DNA of 64,000 bases from Verrucomicrobiaceae bacterium (GTDB lineage: Bacteria; Verrucomicrobiota; Verrucomicrobiia; Verrucomicrobiales; Verrucomicrobiaceae), in the NCBI GenBank assembly GCA_016713035.1, contig JADJPW010000002.1:372001-436000 (forward strand). The letters are read 5' to 3'. The notes under the pieces were generated by a model that was not told where the DNA came from, did not search any database, and saw only the letters and a list, made by a program, of their open reading frames with translations. The position numbers were made by a program, and so were the translations under genes. Shown piece by piece: positions 52,518 through 62,738 of the stretch (positions within the stretch are counted from its first letter, which is position 1; each line of letters opens with the position of its first letter).

Positions 52518-53433
52518 TCACCCCGCCGCCGCCGCGATCATCCGGTCAAACTGCCGCTCCACCTCACGCGTGGTCTCCGCATCCAGCCGGAAGCCCACCG
52601 GACCGCGCACCAGCGTGTTTTTGAAAATACCCTGCCGTTTGAGCAGATGCTTCTCCACCGCCAAAAAGCCATCCAAGCTTGTCTGCATCGAAATCAGCGC
52701 CGAAAGCGGCCCATGAATGCGATCCGCCTTCGCCGCATCGCCGGCCTCCAGCGCCTTCCAAAGCGGCACGAGCCCGCGAATCAAATCCGCGCCCGGCATC
52801 GTGCCCACCACGCCGCGCTTGAACGAATCCACCAGCGCAATGCCCCCTGTGCCCTCAAACACGCGTGCGCGGCCCTGCGTCGCATCGCGCAACTCGCTCA
52901 GCTTTGGCCCGATGGGGCTCGCCTCCGGCTTGTACTGCACCCGCTCCGGCCCAAACTCCTCCAACAGCCGCGCCTGCATCGCAATCGGCATCGGTTTCCC
53001 CACATACCCGCTCGCATCCTGCACGATCACCGGGATGTGGATCGCCTCAATGATCCGCGTGTAATACGCCAGCAATTCACTCTCCCCGATGCCGATAGAA
53101 ACCGGCGGAATCGCCATCACCGTATCCGCGCCGATGCTTTCGGCATGTTTTGCATAACGCTCGGCGGTTTTGGATGATTCGGCACCGACACTGATTACCA
53201 CCACGCCGCGCTCCTTACCAAAACGGCACGCCGCCTCTGCCAGCGCCTCCCGCTCCCTCACTATCCAGCCGCAACGTCTCCGACACCATCGCCATCACGA
53301 TCCCGTTCGCCCCACAATCATAAAGCCACGCGATCTCACGCTCCAGCGTTTCGAGATCAAGCGTCTCATCCTCAAGCCGGCGTTCGAAAACCGGCAGGAC
53401 GCCGCGGAGTGGGTGGTGGGTGGAGATGAGCAT
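52518..53433 (-). CDS. Dihydrodipicolinate synthase/aldolase family protein, frameshifted
   Basis: The N-terminal part (ATG 53433: LRGVLPVFERRLEDETLDLETLEREIAWLYDCGANGIVMAMV) runs out after LRLDSE. The next frame resumes with REALAEAACRFGKERG near 53255 and goes to 52518. The Schiff-base Lys is likely in YKPEASPIGP. IPPVSIGIGESELLAYY and IPVIVQDASGYVG follow. Joined length is about 304, normal for the DapA/NAL fold. Which pyruvate-aldol substrate it uses is unclear, since the GxxGE strip reads GANGIVMAM with SE following. One indel near 53250 explains the break. Confidence 0.75.
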
Positions 53434-53488
53434 GAGGTGAAGCGAATAAACAGTGATCGTCGGCTATCTTGCTCATCAAACCAAGAAT

Positions 53489-54463
53489 TCATTCAAGAGC
53501 TTCTAAAGGCCTTCGACGCACATCCCCTAGCCCCGTGATTGCTCCGATAAGACAACCCAGCCCCGGATAAAAACACCCGATGCTCGACCAACTCAATGCC
53601 GGTTGCTGCGAAGCTACAGTGGCACGCTCTTGGATGTGAACATAATCCACGACATAATCCAGGTTCGTCCACTGCTGAACTTGTTCAAACAGCTCCTGGT
53701 AGGTCTTCTGATGCAATTCATAGACTTCCTTGGCTCTTCTAAGCCTGCTGACTGCCTCTTCATGCTTTTCTAACTCGTTCTCGATTCTCTGAATTTCGGT
53801 TTCAACAGCAGGCAGCTTTTCTGACTGGGCCAGCTTCAAATCATCCCGCTCATCGCGCAGGCGTTTGAGGCGTTCAGAAAGCCTTTCCACCTCGATCTTG
53901 GCTGAAACCGACTCCACCTGCTTCTTGGCATCCTCAACGGCATCAAGTGCCTCCTCCACCTTCTTTTGCTCATTGACTATCGCTTGCAGAAAAGGTGAGA
54001 CAATCTTGTTGGCCGATGCTTCCCGCCAAGAATTGCGGACGGCTATGAATTCATCCATCAATGCATTGAGGTAATGTTGGATGTATTTGGGTTCCGAACC
54101 TGTGACGATCAAATTCACGTTCGCCGAGCCTTTGGTTTGCAACACACGTAGCGTCACCTCACATGGCGGTGTTTCTGGAAACAGCGCACGGACACGATCC
54201 GCAGTCTTTCTTGCCATGTCCGGCGACTGGATGGTTTCCATCACCGTGTTCAGCATGGTCTGCATCATTTCCAAAACTGACGATGATGAGTCACAGAACC
54301 ACTCATTCGAACTCCCGCAACCAGCGTCGCCCTCGTTTTCAAACACGGGTGAGTTGGCATACAGCCACGCGACCCGCAGCATCGTTGCGAAGCCAGCCAC
54401 GAGAAAGGCGAAGTAGATCGGCAAAAGCCAAGCAGGAAGTCGGTGCATTGTTGTCTTGCTCAT
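53489..54463 (-). CDS. Wzz-like chain-length determinant-type membrane protein
   Basis: The protein has 324 residues. One helix lies near residues 11-31 and one near 293-313 (GCFYPGLGCLIGAITGLG). Between them is a long coiled coil (about 165-265, VEEALDAVEDAKKQVESVSA and so on) after an alpha/beta region. Two outer helices with a periplasmic coiled coil are the mark of polysaccharide co-polymerases (Wzz/chain length determinants), but no sequence motif proves it. No polysaccharide genes are near. It lacks frame damage, unlike its neighbours. GC is lower than in flanking genes. Confidence 0.5.
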   Translation of the reverse strand: MSKTTMHRLPAWLLPIYFAFLVAGFATMLRVAWLYANSPVFENEGDAGCGSSNEWFCDSSSSVLEMMQTMLNTVMETIQSPDMARKTADRVRALFPETPPCEVTLRVLQTKGSANVNLIVTGSEPKYIQHYLNALMDEFIAVRNSWREASANKIVSPFLQAIVNEQKKVEEALDAVEDAKKQVESVSAKIEVERLSERLKRLRDERDDLKLAQSEKLPAVETEIQRIENELEKHEEAVSRLRRAKEVYELHQKTYQELFEQVQQWTNLDYVVDYVHIQERATVASQQPALSWSSIGCFYPGLGCLIGAITGLGDVRRRPLEALE

Positions 54464-54509
54464 GGCGACTTTTTAACACTCATCGGCCAACTAAACGCCA
54501 CCCAAATGT

Positions 54510-54528
54510 CGTTTAGTGTAACTAAACG
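54510..54528. promoter_or_regulatory. Perfect inverted repeat upstream of the Wzz-like gene
   Basis: CGTTTAGT GTA ACTAAACG: eight-base arms and a three-base spacer, 47 bases before ATG 54463. A related TAAACG/CGTTTA pair lies just outside it (54492-54515). It could be an operator. There is no T tract for a terminator. Confidence 0.5.
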
Positions 54529-54556
54529 TAAACTGGACTTTCGTTTGGTTGAGCCC

Positions 54557-55334
54557 TCACCAAAGCAGCTTCCCGCCATCCAGCACCAAAACACTGCCAG
54601 TCATGAAGCTGCTGGCCTCGCTGGCAGATACAGCGAGCGGGCCGATCTCCTCCGGTCGGCCCCAGCGGCCCATCGGGATGCTGGCCGCCACTTCGCCTTC
54701 AAACTCGGGCTTTTCGCCGATCCAGCGGCGATTCGCATCGGTCAAAAACGGGCCGGGCGCGATGGCGTTCACGGTGATGCCATGCACGGCCCAATCTGCC
54801 GCCACGGCCTTCGTGAACATGGCCAGGGCTCCTTTCGAGGCCTCGTAACTGCGACCGCGCATTGCCTTGCCGGGCCAGAGGGCATTGATGGAGGCGATGT
54901 TGATGATGCGGCCCCACTTTCGCGGGATCATCGCCCCGCCGAGGCGTTTGGTGAGGATGAAGGCCTGCGTGAGGTTCAAGTCGATGATCCGCTGCCAGTC
55001 CTCCAGCGCCAGATCCTCCGTCGGCGTGTTGATGCGGCGACCGCCGACGTTGTTGATGAGGATGTCGATGGGCGGATGATCCCGCAGCACGACATCACAG
55101 AATCCGCTCGGCCTCCTCCGGCTTCGAGAGATCGGCCTGGATCGACGTGACATGCAAATCCTCGCTGCAAAGCTCCTCGCAGGCCTTGTGGAGGTTTTCA
55201 GCACTCGATCCCGTGATGATCACCTTCGCTCCCGCCTCCCCCAAAGCCCGCGCCATCTCCAAACCCAGCCCACGCGAGCCACCGGTGACGAGGGCACGTT
55301 TTCCATCGAGTCGAAATTGTTCGAGAACAGGCAT
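54557..55334 (-). CDS. Short-chain dehydrogenase/reductase, frameshifted
   Basis: The N-terminus (ATG 55334) has LDGKRALVTGGSRGLGLEMARAL with the TGxxxGxG motif and IQADLSKPEEAERIL. The frame then shifts near 55095-55105. The rest (PPIDILINNVGG with NNxG, IINIASINALWPG, SYEASKGALAMFTKAVA with the catalytic Tyr and Lys, and IAPGPFLTD) runs to 54557. Joined length is about 258, the classical SDR size, resembling gluconate 5-dehydrogenase-type oxidoreductases. The C-terminal GSVLVLDGGKLLW fits. A single indel is enough. Confidence 0.8.
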
Positions 55335-55346
55335 GGCAGTCGTGTT

Positions 55347-56339
55347 TCAGGCTTTGCCGAGCATCTCTAGATGCTTCGCGTGCAGGAAAGTCTCCAGTGC
55401 TGCGAGCACATGGCGTTTCAGGATGCGCCAGCAAAGTAGCCATCTCGCTTCGTCGAGATGGGCAGAAGGCTTTCGCTGACATCCAAAATTCACAAAAATC
55501 GTGATCCGCTTAGCCTTCCAAGCATTAGGCTCATCTCGCGGAGCGAGATGGCTACTGTACCTCGGCTCCGCCGCCTCGATGCCCTCATTCACCATCTTCG
55601 AGAGCTTTTCCTTGTCCTTCGACAGCCCCGACCGCTCAAAATACAACGACCCGATCTGCCTTTTCAAATCCCGCACCGACCAGTTGCCGCGAATGCACTC
55701 AATCTCGTAAAAGGCACGCTTGAGCGGCTGGTCGATGGCCAGGAGTTGTTCGAGATGGGTGAAGGAAAGCCTTGAAACCAGCACTGGGATGGGTGCCCCG
55801 AATTTGGGAGACAGTGACTCCCGAATTGCTAACGCAGCGGATTCTGGAGACAGTGTCTCCAGAATCTTTGAAGACTTTTTGCCTGATTTGGCGGTCACTG
55901 ACCTCCAAATCTCACCGGAGACGTTTGAATGAGATTGTTCGGTCAGTGACCCAACTTTTGGAAGATGCAGAAACCCTTCCCGAAATTCGGCGGTCAGTGA
56001 CCGCCAAATCTCTGGATAAACCAGGGCAAACTGACGACACAACCTCAGATAACGCGGTGTGAATTCTTCAATGCCTGACTTCGCAAGCCGCTCTGACACG
56101 GAGTCAATCATAGCCTCTCCATATTTGGCGCGGTCAGCTCCGTGATGTTCATACTCGCGCAGATACCACCCGATCACCCAGTTCCGTAGCGTAAGGGTCG
56201 TGTTGACCGTGCGGTTCACCACGGCAGCGCTTTCGGTGTGGACGTGCTGGATGGCGTCCACGAGCGATTTGAAGCTCATGGAAGCGTCCGGCTTGGTGCG
56301 GACGATGCGTTTGGCTTTTTTGGCGGCGGGCTTTTTCAT
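55347..56339 (-). CDS. DUF1016 (YhcG-like) protein with disrupted nuclease domain
   Basis: There are 330 residues from ATG 56339, just overlapping the end of the PQQ gene. The N-terminal DUF1016 is clear (TVNTTLTLRNWVIGWYLREY, YGEAMIDSVSERL, FTPRYLRLCRQFALVYPEIW). The core IECIRGNWSVRDLKRQIGSL and SKDKEKLSKMVNEG follow. Between them lies a stretch built of palindromic DNA repeats (55800-56012). After residue about 255 the PD-(D/E)XK nuclease domain is largely missing. An inserted 122-base element (55435-55556) encodes about 40 residues, and only RILKRHVLAALETF of the domain remains before an early stop. Active-site D and ExK are not found, so it is probably non-catalytic. Confidence 0.75.
   Translation of the reverse strand: MKKPAAKKAKRIVRTKPDASMSFKSLVDAIQHVHTESAAVVNRTVNTTLTLRNWVIGWYLREYEHHGADRAKYGEAMIDSVSERLAKSGIEEFTPRYLRLCRQFALVYPEIWRSLTAEFREGFLHLPKVGSLTEQSHSNVSGEIWRSVTAKSGKKSSKILETLSPESAALAIRESLSPKFGAPIPVLVSRLSFTHLEQLLAIDQPLKRAFYEIECIRGNWSVRDLKRQIGSLYFERSGLSKDKEKLSKMVNEGIEAAEPRYSSHLAPRDEPNAWKAKRITIFVNFGCQRKPSAHLDEARWLLCWRILKRHVLAALETFLHAKHLEMLGKA
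55435..55556. repeat. REP-pair (BIME-like) element inserted in the DUF1016 gene
   Basis: It is 122 bases with inverted ends AGTAGCCATCTCGCTTCG and the complement of AGTAGCCATCTCGCTCCG. Each end can form its own hairpin (CATCTCG/CGAGATG at 55441-55460; CATCTCGC/GCGAGATG at 55532-55550). Two inverted REP hairpins around a short spacer are the BIME layout mobilised by RAYT transposases elsewhere. Confidence 0.8.
55800..56012. repeat. Five in-phase palindromes inside the DUF1016 gene
   Basis: Odd palindromes of about 19-31 bases are centred at 55814, 55853, 55898, 55946 and 55997. The centre of each is CAGTG or CACTG. The one at 55840-55866 is perfect (13-base arms). Spacings are 39, 45, 48 and 51 bases, all multiples of three. 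They encode repeats such as WRSLTAEF, WRSVTAKS and ETLSPES. Confidence 0.85.
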
Positions 56340-58629
56340 CACTGGGCCTTTCGCAGCACGCGGTAGCCGTGTTCGTTCAGCAGCGCAATCGCGCCGCGAT
56401 CACTGGAGTCTCTCGCGGCATCGGCGAGGGAATTGAGGGCGTTGTAGATGGACTCGACTGCGGCATCGAGGGACTCGGCGCGGGTTTCGTGGGCTTTGTA
56501 GAGGTTTTCGAGGCAACTGGCGAAGTGGAAGGCGAATTCGAGCTTCTTCGCGTAGTAAAGCGTGAGCGTGCGACTGCCTTCGCGGGCGCGGGTGTTGGCG
56601 CGGTAGAACTCGCTCATGGCGGTGAGGTAGTGCGTTTTGAGCTGCGTGACCCACTCGGGCAGTGGGTCTTTGGAATTCAGATGCCGCGTGAGCATGTCAG
56701 GCGATGGCTGGCCGAGTGTGGGGGCGTGTTTTTCGATCAAGGCGTTCGCTTTGGCGATCTCTTGGAAGCCGAGCCACATGCGCTCGGCGACGCCTTCGCC
56801 GCACATCGGTGTGATGAGCTCGCTGAGGGATTTTTCATCGGTGAACTCCATCTGCGGCAAAAAGGTGCCGGGAAGCGGATCGGCCTCGATGACCTCAAAA
56901 CCCATCTTCGCGGCTTTTTCACGGAAACGGGCCGTGATGGCGGCCACGTCGGCATTTTCGAAGGTTTTGGCACCTCCGAAGGCTTTGCGGCCTGCCGTGT
57001 CGCCATCGACGCGGATGGCTGAAAAGGGCTTCACGGCCTTCGGCACGGCCACGGCGGTGTACTTCAGCGTTTTGAGCTGCTGGAGACGTTTTTCGAGCTC
57101 TTCATCGCTCCAAGACTCCTGGCCCATCGCGGTGCCGGTGTAGCCATTCCACACTTTGGAGCCGCTGACGGGTCGTGAGGCGAGTTCGAGTGTTTGCGGC
57201 TTCGTTTCCGCTTTCGCCAAAACATTTCCAGAGCCTCCCTGGGCGATGCAGAAGAGATTTTCGCGTGTGCGCACATACAAGCGACCATCGGCGATGCTCG
57301 GTGTGGCGATGATTTCTTCACCGAGATCGTTTTTGCCGAGCACCTTCAATTCAGGGCCGTCTTCGAGCACGACGACGAAGCCGTTCTTGCCTGCGACATA
57401 CACTTTACCATCAGCGGCGACAGCGGAGGCAAAGTAGTCGCCGAAGTTGCCGAGGCGGCTGCGGTCCCACAGCGACTTGCCGTCCTTCGCGTCGTAGCAG
57501 CTCGACATGCCGCCGCTTTTCACGAGGTAGAGGCGGCCGTTGTAAAACAGCGGGCTGGAGATGTTCGAGGGCGTTTTGGGATCGATCGACCAGAGCAAAT
57601 GCGTCTTCGTCACATCGCCGCTGCCGCCGCCGCGGATGGCCTGGATGATGTTTCCACCGGCAGCCATGTTGTCGGGACTTTGGAAGGCGGTGTCGATCTC
57701 GTCGGCATCAATGAGGCCGTTTTTGTTTTTATCGGAAGCGTCGAAGCGCTCGTGAAATTCCTTCGGTGTCTCGTCGCGGGCGAGGATCTTGTCCTGATTG
57801 GTGTCGAGCCATTCGAGCAGCGCATGTTTGAGCGTGCGGGTGCTGTCGCCGTAGCTTTGCACGGCGATGTAGATGATGTCGTCCTGCACGACGGGCGTGA
57901 CCATGATGGTGCGCAGGAGCGTGTTGCAGGTCCATTTCTCCGCGCCAGTGGCGGGGTCATAGCCTTTCATCTTGCCGCTGCCGGCCACGACGATGTCGCC
58001 TTTGCAAATGACGGGCACGGCATAGCCCGCGAGCATGTCTTTGCGCAGCGTCTTCCACCTTTCCTTTCCCGTTTTGGCATCCACGGCGACGAGGAAGGGC
58101 GCGAGGTCATCATCCTGGCAAAAGATGACCATGCCGTCATGCACGATGGGCGAGGACGCCGCGCCCCAGTCCATCAGGTAAGCCGGACGCGGCATGGTGT
58201 AGCGCCACGCTTCCTTGCCGGTGGCGCAATCAAACGCCAGCAGGCCGATGGTGCTGAAATGGATGTACACTCGCTCGCCATCCGTCGCGGGCGTGGCCGC
58301 CGCGTGGCTGTTCGGCGGCGTGATGCGTGGCAGCGTGCCCGTTTCAAATTCCGTGCGCCATTTCACGGCACCCGTGGCAGCATCAAAGGCCTGCATCGCG
58401 GCCTTCGAGTCCCCGCCATGCCGCTGGCATAGACGACGCCATCTTTGATGATCGCCGAGCCCACGCCATCACCGACCCGTGCCTTCCACGCGATGTTTTT
58501 GTCCGCGCTGAACTCCAGCGGCAGATTTTTGGAGGATGAAATGCCGCTCGCATTGGAGCCGCGAAACTGCGCCCAGTCCTCGGCATGGAGTGCGGTGGCG
58601 GCGAGGAGGAGGGCGAGGATAGATTTCAT
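56339..58629 (-). CDS. PQQ-like beta-propeller protein with EF-hands, frameshifted near the N-terminus
   Basis: From ATG 58629 a signal peptide (ILALLLAATALHA) and the first blade (DWAQFRGSNASG, typical of PVC outer-membrane-assembly-BamB-like proteins) end out of frame near 58395. The main frame continues MQAFDAATGAVKWRTEFETG with repeated blades (AFDCATGKEAWRY, AVDAKTGKERWKT, GYDPATGAEKWTC). Two EF-hand-like loops (DTNQDKILARDE, DKNKNGLIDADE) and a helical C-terminal domain follow. Joined length is about 760. PQQ-like here means the repeat fold; cofactor binding is not implied. It may act in periplasmic scaffold or polysaccharide handling. Confidence 0.78.
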
Positions 58630-58730
58630 GCGAGCAGCCACTACGGACGAGCGTGGTCAGCACTATCCCGGAAAGGAGCTTGAATAAGCCCCTGGCGGAC
58701 TCAGTTTAAGGGCATCTGTTTTTCATCCCG

Positions 58731-59515
58731 ATGAGTTTTCGAGTTCTTCTCCCCATTTTCTTGCCATCACCACGCTCACACATGCGGCGGTGGAGGTCGA
58801 TATTGAGCGCTTTGGTGCCAGCCTGGGTGGCTGGAACTGCAAACGCGGCAAAGCTACCGAGTACCAGATCTCCGGTGCCAGCTACCGCACCTACAAGCCA
58901 GAAATCTCGCCCTCGCCGGATGGCGGCATCTTCGTCTCCGTGCGTATCGACCATCTGCGCGGCTTTTTGCCTCGGATGACCATGCCAGCCTGGAGATGAG
59001 CTTCAGTTCCAGCGGGGCGCTAGTCTCGCGCAGAGCAATATGGCGCTGCAAGGACGCACGATCAGCAGTGAGCTCATTCGCGGCACGGCCTCGGCTGGTG
59101 CCTCTGTGGCGGCTCCTTATGGCGTGGATCATGCCGTGAGGATCGGCACGGATCTGCGGCCGATTTGTCCTCCAAGCGCTGCGGGAAAAATCGTGGAACC
59201 AGGCCGCGTGTCCTTCCCGGCGGCCATCCGGCATAATTACAACCAGCTCTTCCAAGCGGTGAAAAAGAGGAAGACCGAGGCGCGACCAGCAGCACCGACC
59301 GCAAAGCCCCCTGTTGCCCCCGGCACAGTGCCTCAGCCCAAACCCAAGCCCGCCCCCATTCCGCTACCGGATATTCGGCCGTATCAGCCAGGCTTCATTC
59401 CCCCACAGAGCCCACTACCTGTGCCCGCAGCACCTCCCGTGCAGCTCAGGCCGTGCCGCCACAAGCGGTGTCGCCGCAGGTGCCTTCGCAGCCCGAAGGT
59501 CCGCCGCGGCCTTGA
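58731..59515 (+). pseudogene. Secreted proline-rich protein, several frameshifts
   Basis: A signal-like start (MSFRVLLP, then LAITTLTHAAVEVDIERFGASLGGW in the shifted frame) and TYKPEISPSPDGGIFVSVRIDHLRGFL precede a jump. NMALQGRTISSELIRGTASAGA and IRHNYNQLFQAVKKRK lie in another frame. A Pro/Ala/Gln-rich tail ends QPEGPPRP at 59515. At least three indels are needed. The pieces are consistent with one exported protein of about 255 residues. No known domain is recognised; the Pro-rich end is common in PVC extracytoplasmic proteins. Confidence 0.5.
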
Positions 59516-59665
59516 GCGGCCATTTCAACACCGTGTTTTCAGCACGGCGGAGTCTTGTCACTGCGATTGCGGGCTCCGGCGAATCCGCAATCGTGAGTAT
59601 TGGTCGCCGTTTAGGGTGCAATGACATGGAGCGCGGCTAATTGTACCGTTTTTGATCCCCATTTC

Positions 59666-62619
59666 ATGCAAAAACCTCGCTCATCGCCCTCGCCGTGCTG
59701 CTGGCCCTGCCATGTGCCGCAGCGGAGAAAACGACGATGTCTCGCTCACCAGTGTGGAGGAAAAAGAAGCCTTTCTGAAGCGCGAACTCGCTCCCGGCAA
59801 GCTGCGCCTTCCACGCGGCGGCCTCAAAGATCACAACAAGGACGGCTCCATCGACTGGAAGGACCTCACCGTTCACAGCGAGCGCATCTACCAGCTCCGC
59901 GACACCGATGGCGATGGCACCGCCGACAAGATGACGACCTTTGCGGAAGGCTTCAACAGCGTCGTCACCGGCATCGCGGCGGGCATATTGTATCACGACG
60001 GCTGGGTCTATATCACCGTCGCGCCTGATCTCGTGCGCCTTCGCGATACAAATGATGACGGCGTCGCCGATGAGCGTGAAATCGTCGCGCATGGCTTTGG
60101 TATGCACATCGCCTATGCAGGGCATGACATGCACGGCCCGCGCATCGGCCCGGATGGCCGCATCTACTGGAGCATCGGCGACAAAGGCGTGAACGTGACG
60201 AGCAAGGAAGGCGTGAAGTGGTTTTACCCGCACGAAGGCTGCGTCATGCGCTGCGAACCGGACGGCAGCGGCTTCGAGGTCTTCGCGCATGGCCTGCGCA
60301 ACATCCAAGAGGTCGCCTTTGACGACTTCGGCAATCTTTCGGCGTGGACAACGACGCCGACCTCCCCGGCGAAAAGAACGCCTTCGTGACATCACCGAGC
60401 GCAGCGACTTCCGGCTGGCGCTGCGGCCATCAGTATCAAACAGAGAAGAGCCGCTGGATGTTCAAAGGCCTGTGGAAGCCCGCGCATGCCACGCAGCCGC
60501 TTTTCATCACCCCGCCGCTGCAAAACTACTCGAACGGCCCCGCTGGGTTCGCGCATGAGCCCGGGACCGCGCTCGGTGCCCGCTGCGCGGTCATTTCATC
60601 CTCGATCACCCCCAGCGGCAAAATGACCGCCTTCCAGCTCGCTCCGAGCGGCGCTTCGTTCGTCATGACAAACGAACGCGTCATCCACAGCGGCATCATG
60701 GGCATCGGCATGGCCTTCGCGAACAACGGCGGCCTCCTCATCGCCGATTGGGTCGGCGGCTATCCGCTCGACGAACTCGGCCACATCTGGCGCGCCGACG
60801 ATCCTTCTGCTCAAACAGCACCGAGCGCCAAGAAACCGCCAAACTTCGCTGCGGACCTCGATGCCTCCCACCTCTCTCACCGCGATCAACGCGTTCGTTT
60901 GCGTGCGCAGTTCCAAATCGTCAAAAAGGCGATTTCGCTGCTTTGGAGGCCATCGCCGCCAACAAGAAAGCCGCTCAACCGCCCGCATCCACGCCATCTG
61001 GGGCCTCGGCCAAGGTCTCCGCGCCAAAAGGTCGAAGTCAGCACGCTCACCAAACTCCTCACCGACGCCGATCCTGAAATCCTCACCCAAACCGCCAAAC
61101 CCTCGGCGACGGCACCACACGCGTTCCCGAACTCATCTCACTTCTCACATCTAACGTCTCACGGGTTCGTTTCCACGCCGCCATCGCCCTCGGCAAGCTC
61201 CAAGACCCTGCCGCGACACCGAAACTGCTCCAACTCGCCGCGAAGGAGCAAAACGATCCCTTCATGCGCCACGCCATCGTCACCGGCCTCGCGGGCTGTG
61301 CGGATGCCAAGGTGCTCGTGAAGGACAAAAGCCTCTGCAACCTTCTCGCCCTCGCCCGGCAGCGCTCGCCGAAGGTCGCCGAGTTTCTCACCAAATTTCC
61401 TGACGAGGCCGAGCGAGCCATTCACGACGACGCCGGCATCCCCGAGGGGCTCTTCCCGCGCTCACCACGCGACTCACGCGTCGCGGGCTGAACGCCTGTT
61501 TGCGCCTCGGCATCGCCGAACCGCTCATCCAGGCCGCGTTGAAGCCCCTCCACGCTGCAAAGCGAGGCGCTAGACCTCCTGCTCGTCTTCAACACTCCGC
61601 CGCGTCTCGACCGCATCGACGGCCACGCGCATGAAAACGCCCCGCGCGATGCCAAAGCCTTCGCCGCGCTCGTTCAATCGCGTCTCGACTCGCTGCTCGA
61701 CCTCACCGACGGCGCTTTGAAAGCCAAAGCCGTCGAATTGCTCATGCAGCTCCAGCTTCGCGTCGAGCCCGCCGTGCTCCAAAGCATCGTCGCCGATGCG
61801 AAAGCCCGCAGCAGCCCCGCGCCGGTGCCCTTGAAGATGCTCGCCAGCACCGGCGACTTCGGTCCTCGCTCGATCTCGCCTCGATAAAAAATCCCCGCCG
61901 AACTCCGCCGCGAAGCCCTCACACAACTCTTCGCCCATCAACCCGACCGCGCCATCGCCGCTGCCGCCACCGCTTTGAAAGAAGCCGATACCACCACGAA
62001 GCAACTCTGCCTCTCGCTGCTCTGCGTCATCCAAAGACGACAGCGTCATCACCGAGTGGCTCGACCTCCCGCGCAGAACAAAGTCCCCGCCGCCATTCAG
62101 CTCGACATCCTCGAAGCCGCCGCCACCCGCGAAAGCCTCAAACCCAAGCTCGCCGCCCTCCAAACCCAAAACACCGAACTCCTCGAAGGCGGCGATGTCA
62201 CCCGCGGCCGCGACCTCGTCACCAATCACCTCGGCGCCAACTGCATCGCCTGCCACACCGTCGAAGCCAAAGAAGGCAGCCAGGTCGGCCCCAACGTGAA
62301 AACCATCGGCAGTCAAAAAGACCGTGCCTACATCCTCGAAGCCCTCCTCAACCCGCTTGCGCAAGTGGCACCCGGTTATGGTCTCATCACCCTCACCCTC
62401 AAAGATGGAAAAAGCCTCTCTGCCGTCCTCGACAAAGAAGATAATAAATCCATCCGCCTGAAACTCCCCGACGGAAAACTCCAAACCGTCCCCGTCGATC
62501 AAATCGCCTCTCGAACTCCACCCATCAGCATCATGCCGCCGATGCTCGGCATCCTCACCAAAGCGGAGATCCGCGATGTAGTGGCTTATCTGGCGAGCTT
62601 GAAGGCGAAGAAGAAATGA
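59666..62619 (+). pseudogene. PVC-type haem-binding/dehydrogenase-like protein, many frameshifts
   Basis: The order of domains is that of the TIGR02604-TIGR02603 proteins: a signal peptide (LIALAVLLALPCAAA), a beta-propeller (LTVHSERIYQLRDTDGDGTADKMTT, VRLRDTNDDGVADEREIVAHG, HGPRIGPDGRIYWSIGDKG, VFAHGLRNIQEVAFDDFGN), HEAT-like repeats (FHAAIALGKLQDPAATPKLL) and a cytochrome c domain with CIACH near 62250. The end is PMLGILTKAEIRDVVAYLAS. Frames change near 59700, 60340, 60930, about 61060 onward, 61490, 61890 and 62040. Intact length is about 985. These are periplasmic or extracytoplasmic haem proteins of unknown substrate. Confidence 0.75.
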
Positions 62620-62738
62620 AATCTCACATCCACGTCCCTTCAGTAGCTGAGGCGCTGGCAACTATCGATTGCTGAACCTTTCTTGCGGAGCCGAGGAGCT
62701 CCACGACTCGCGACGAGCTAGAAAGAGAGGTTATTTTG

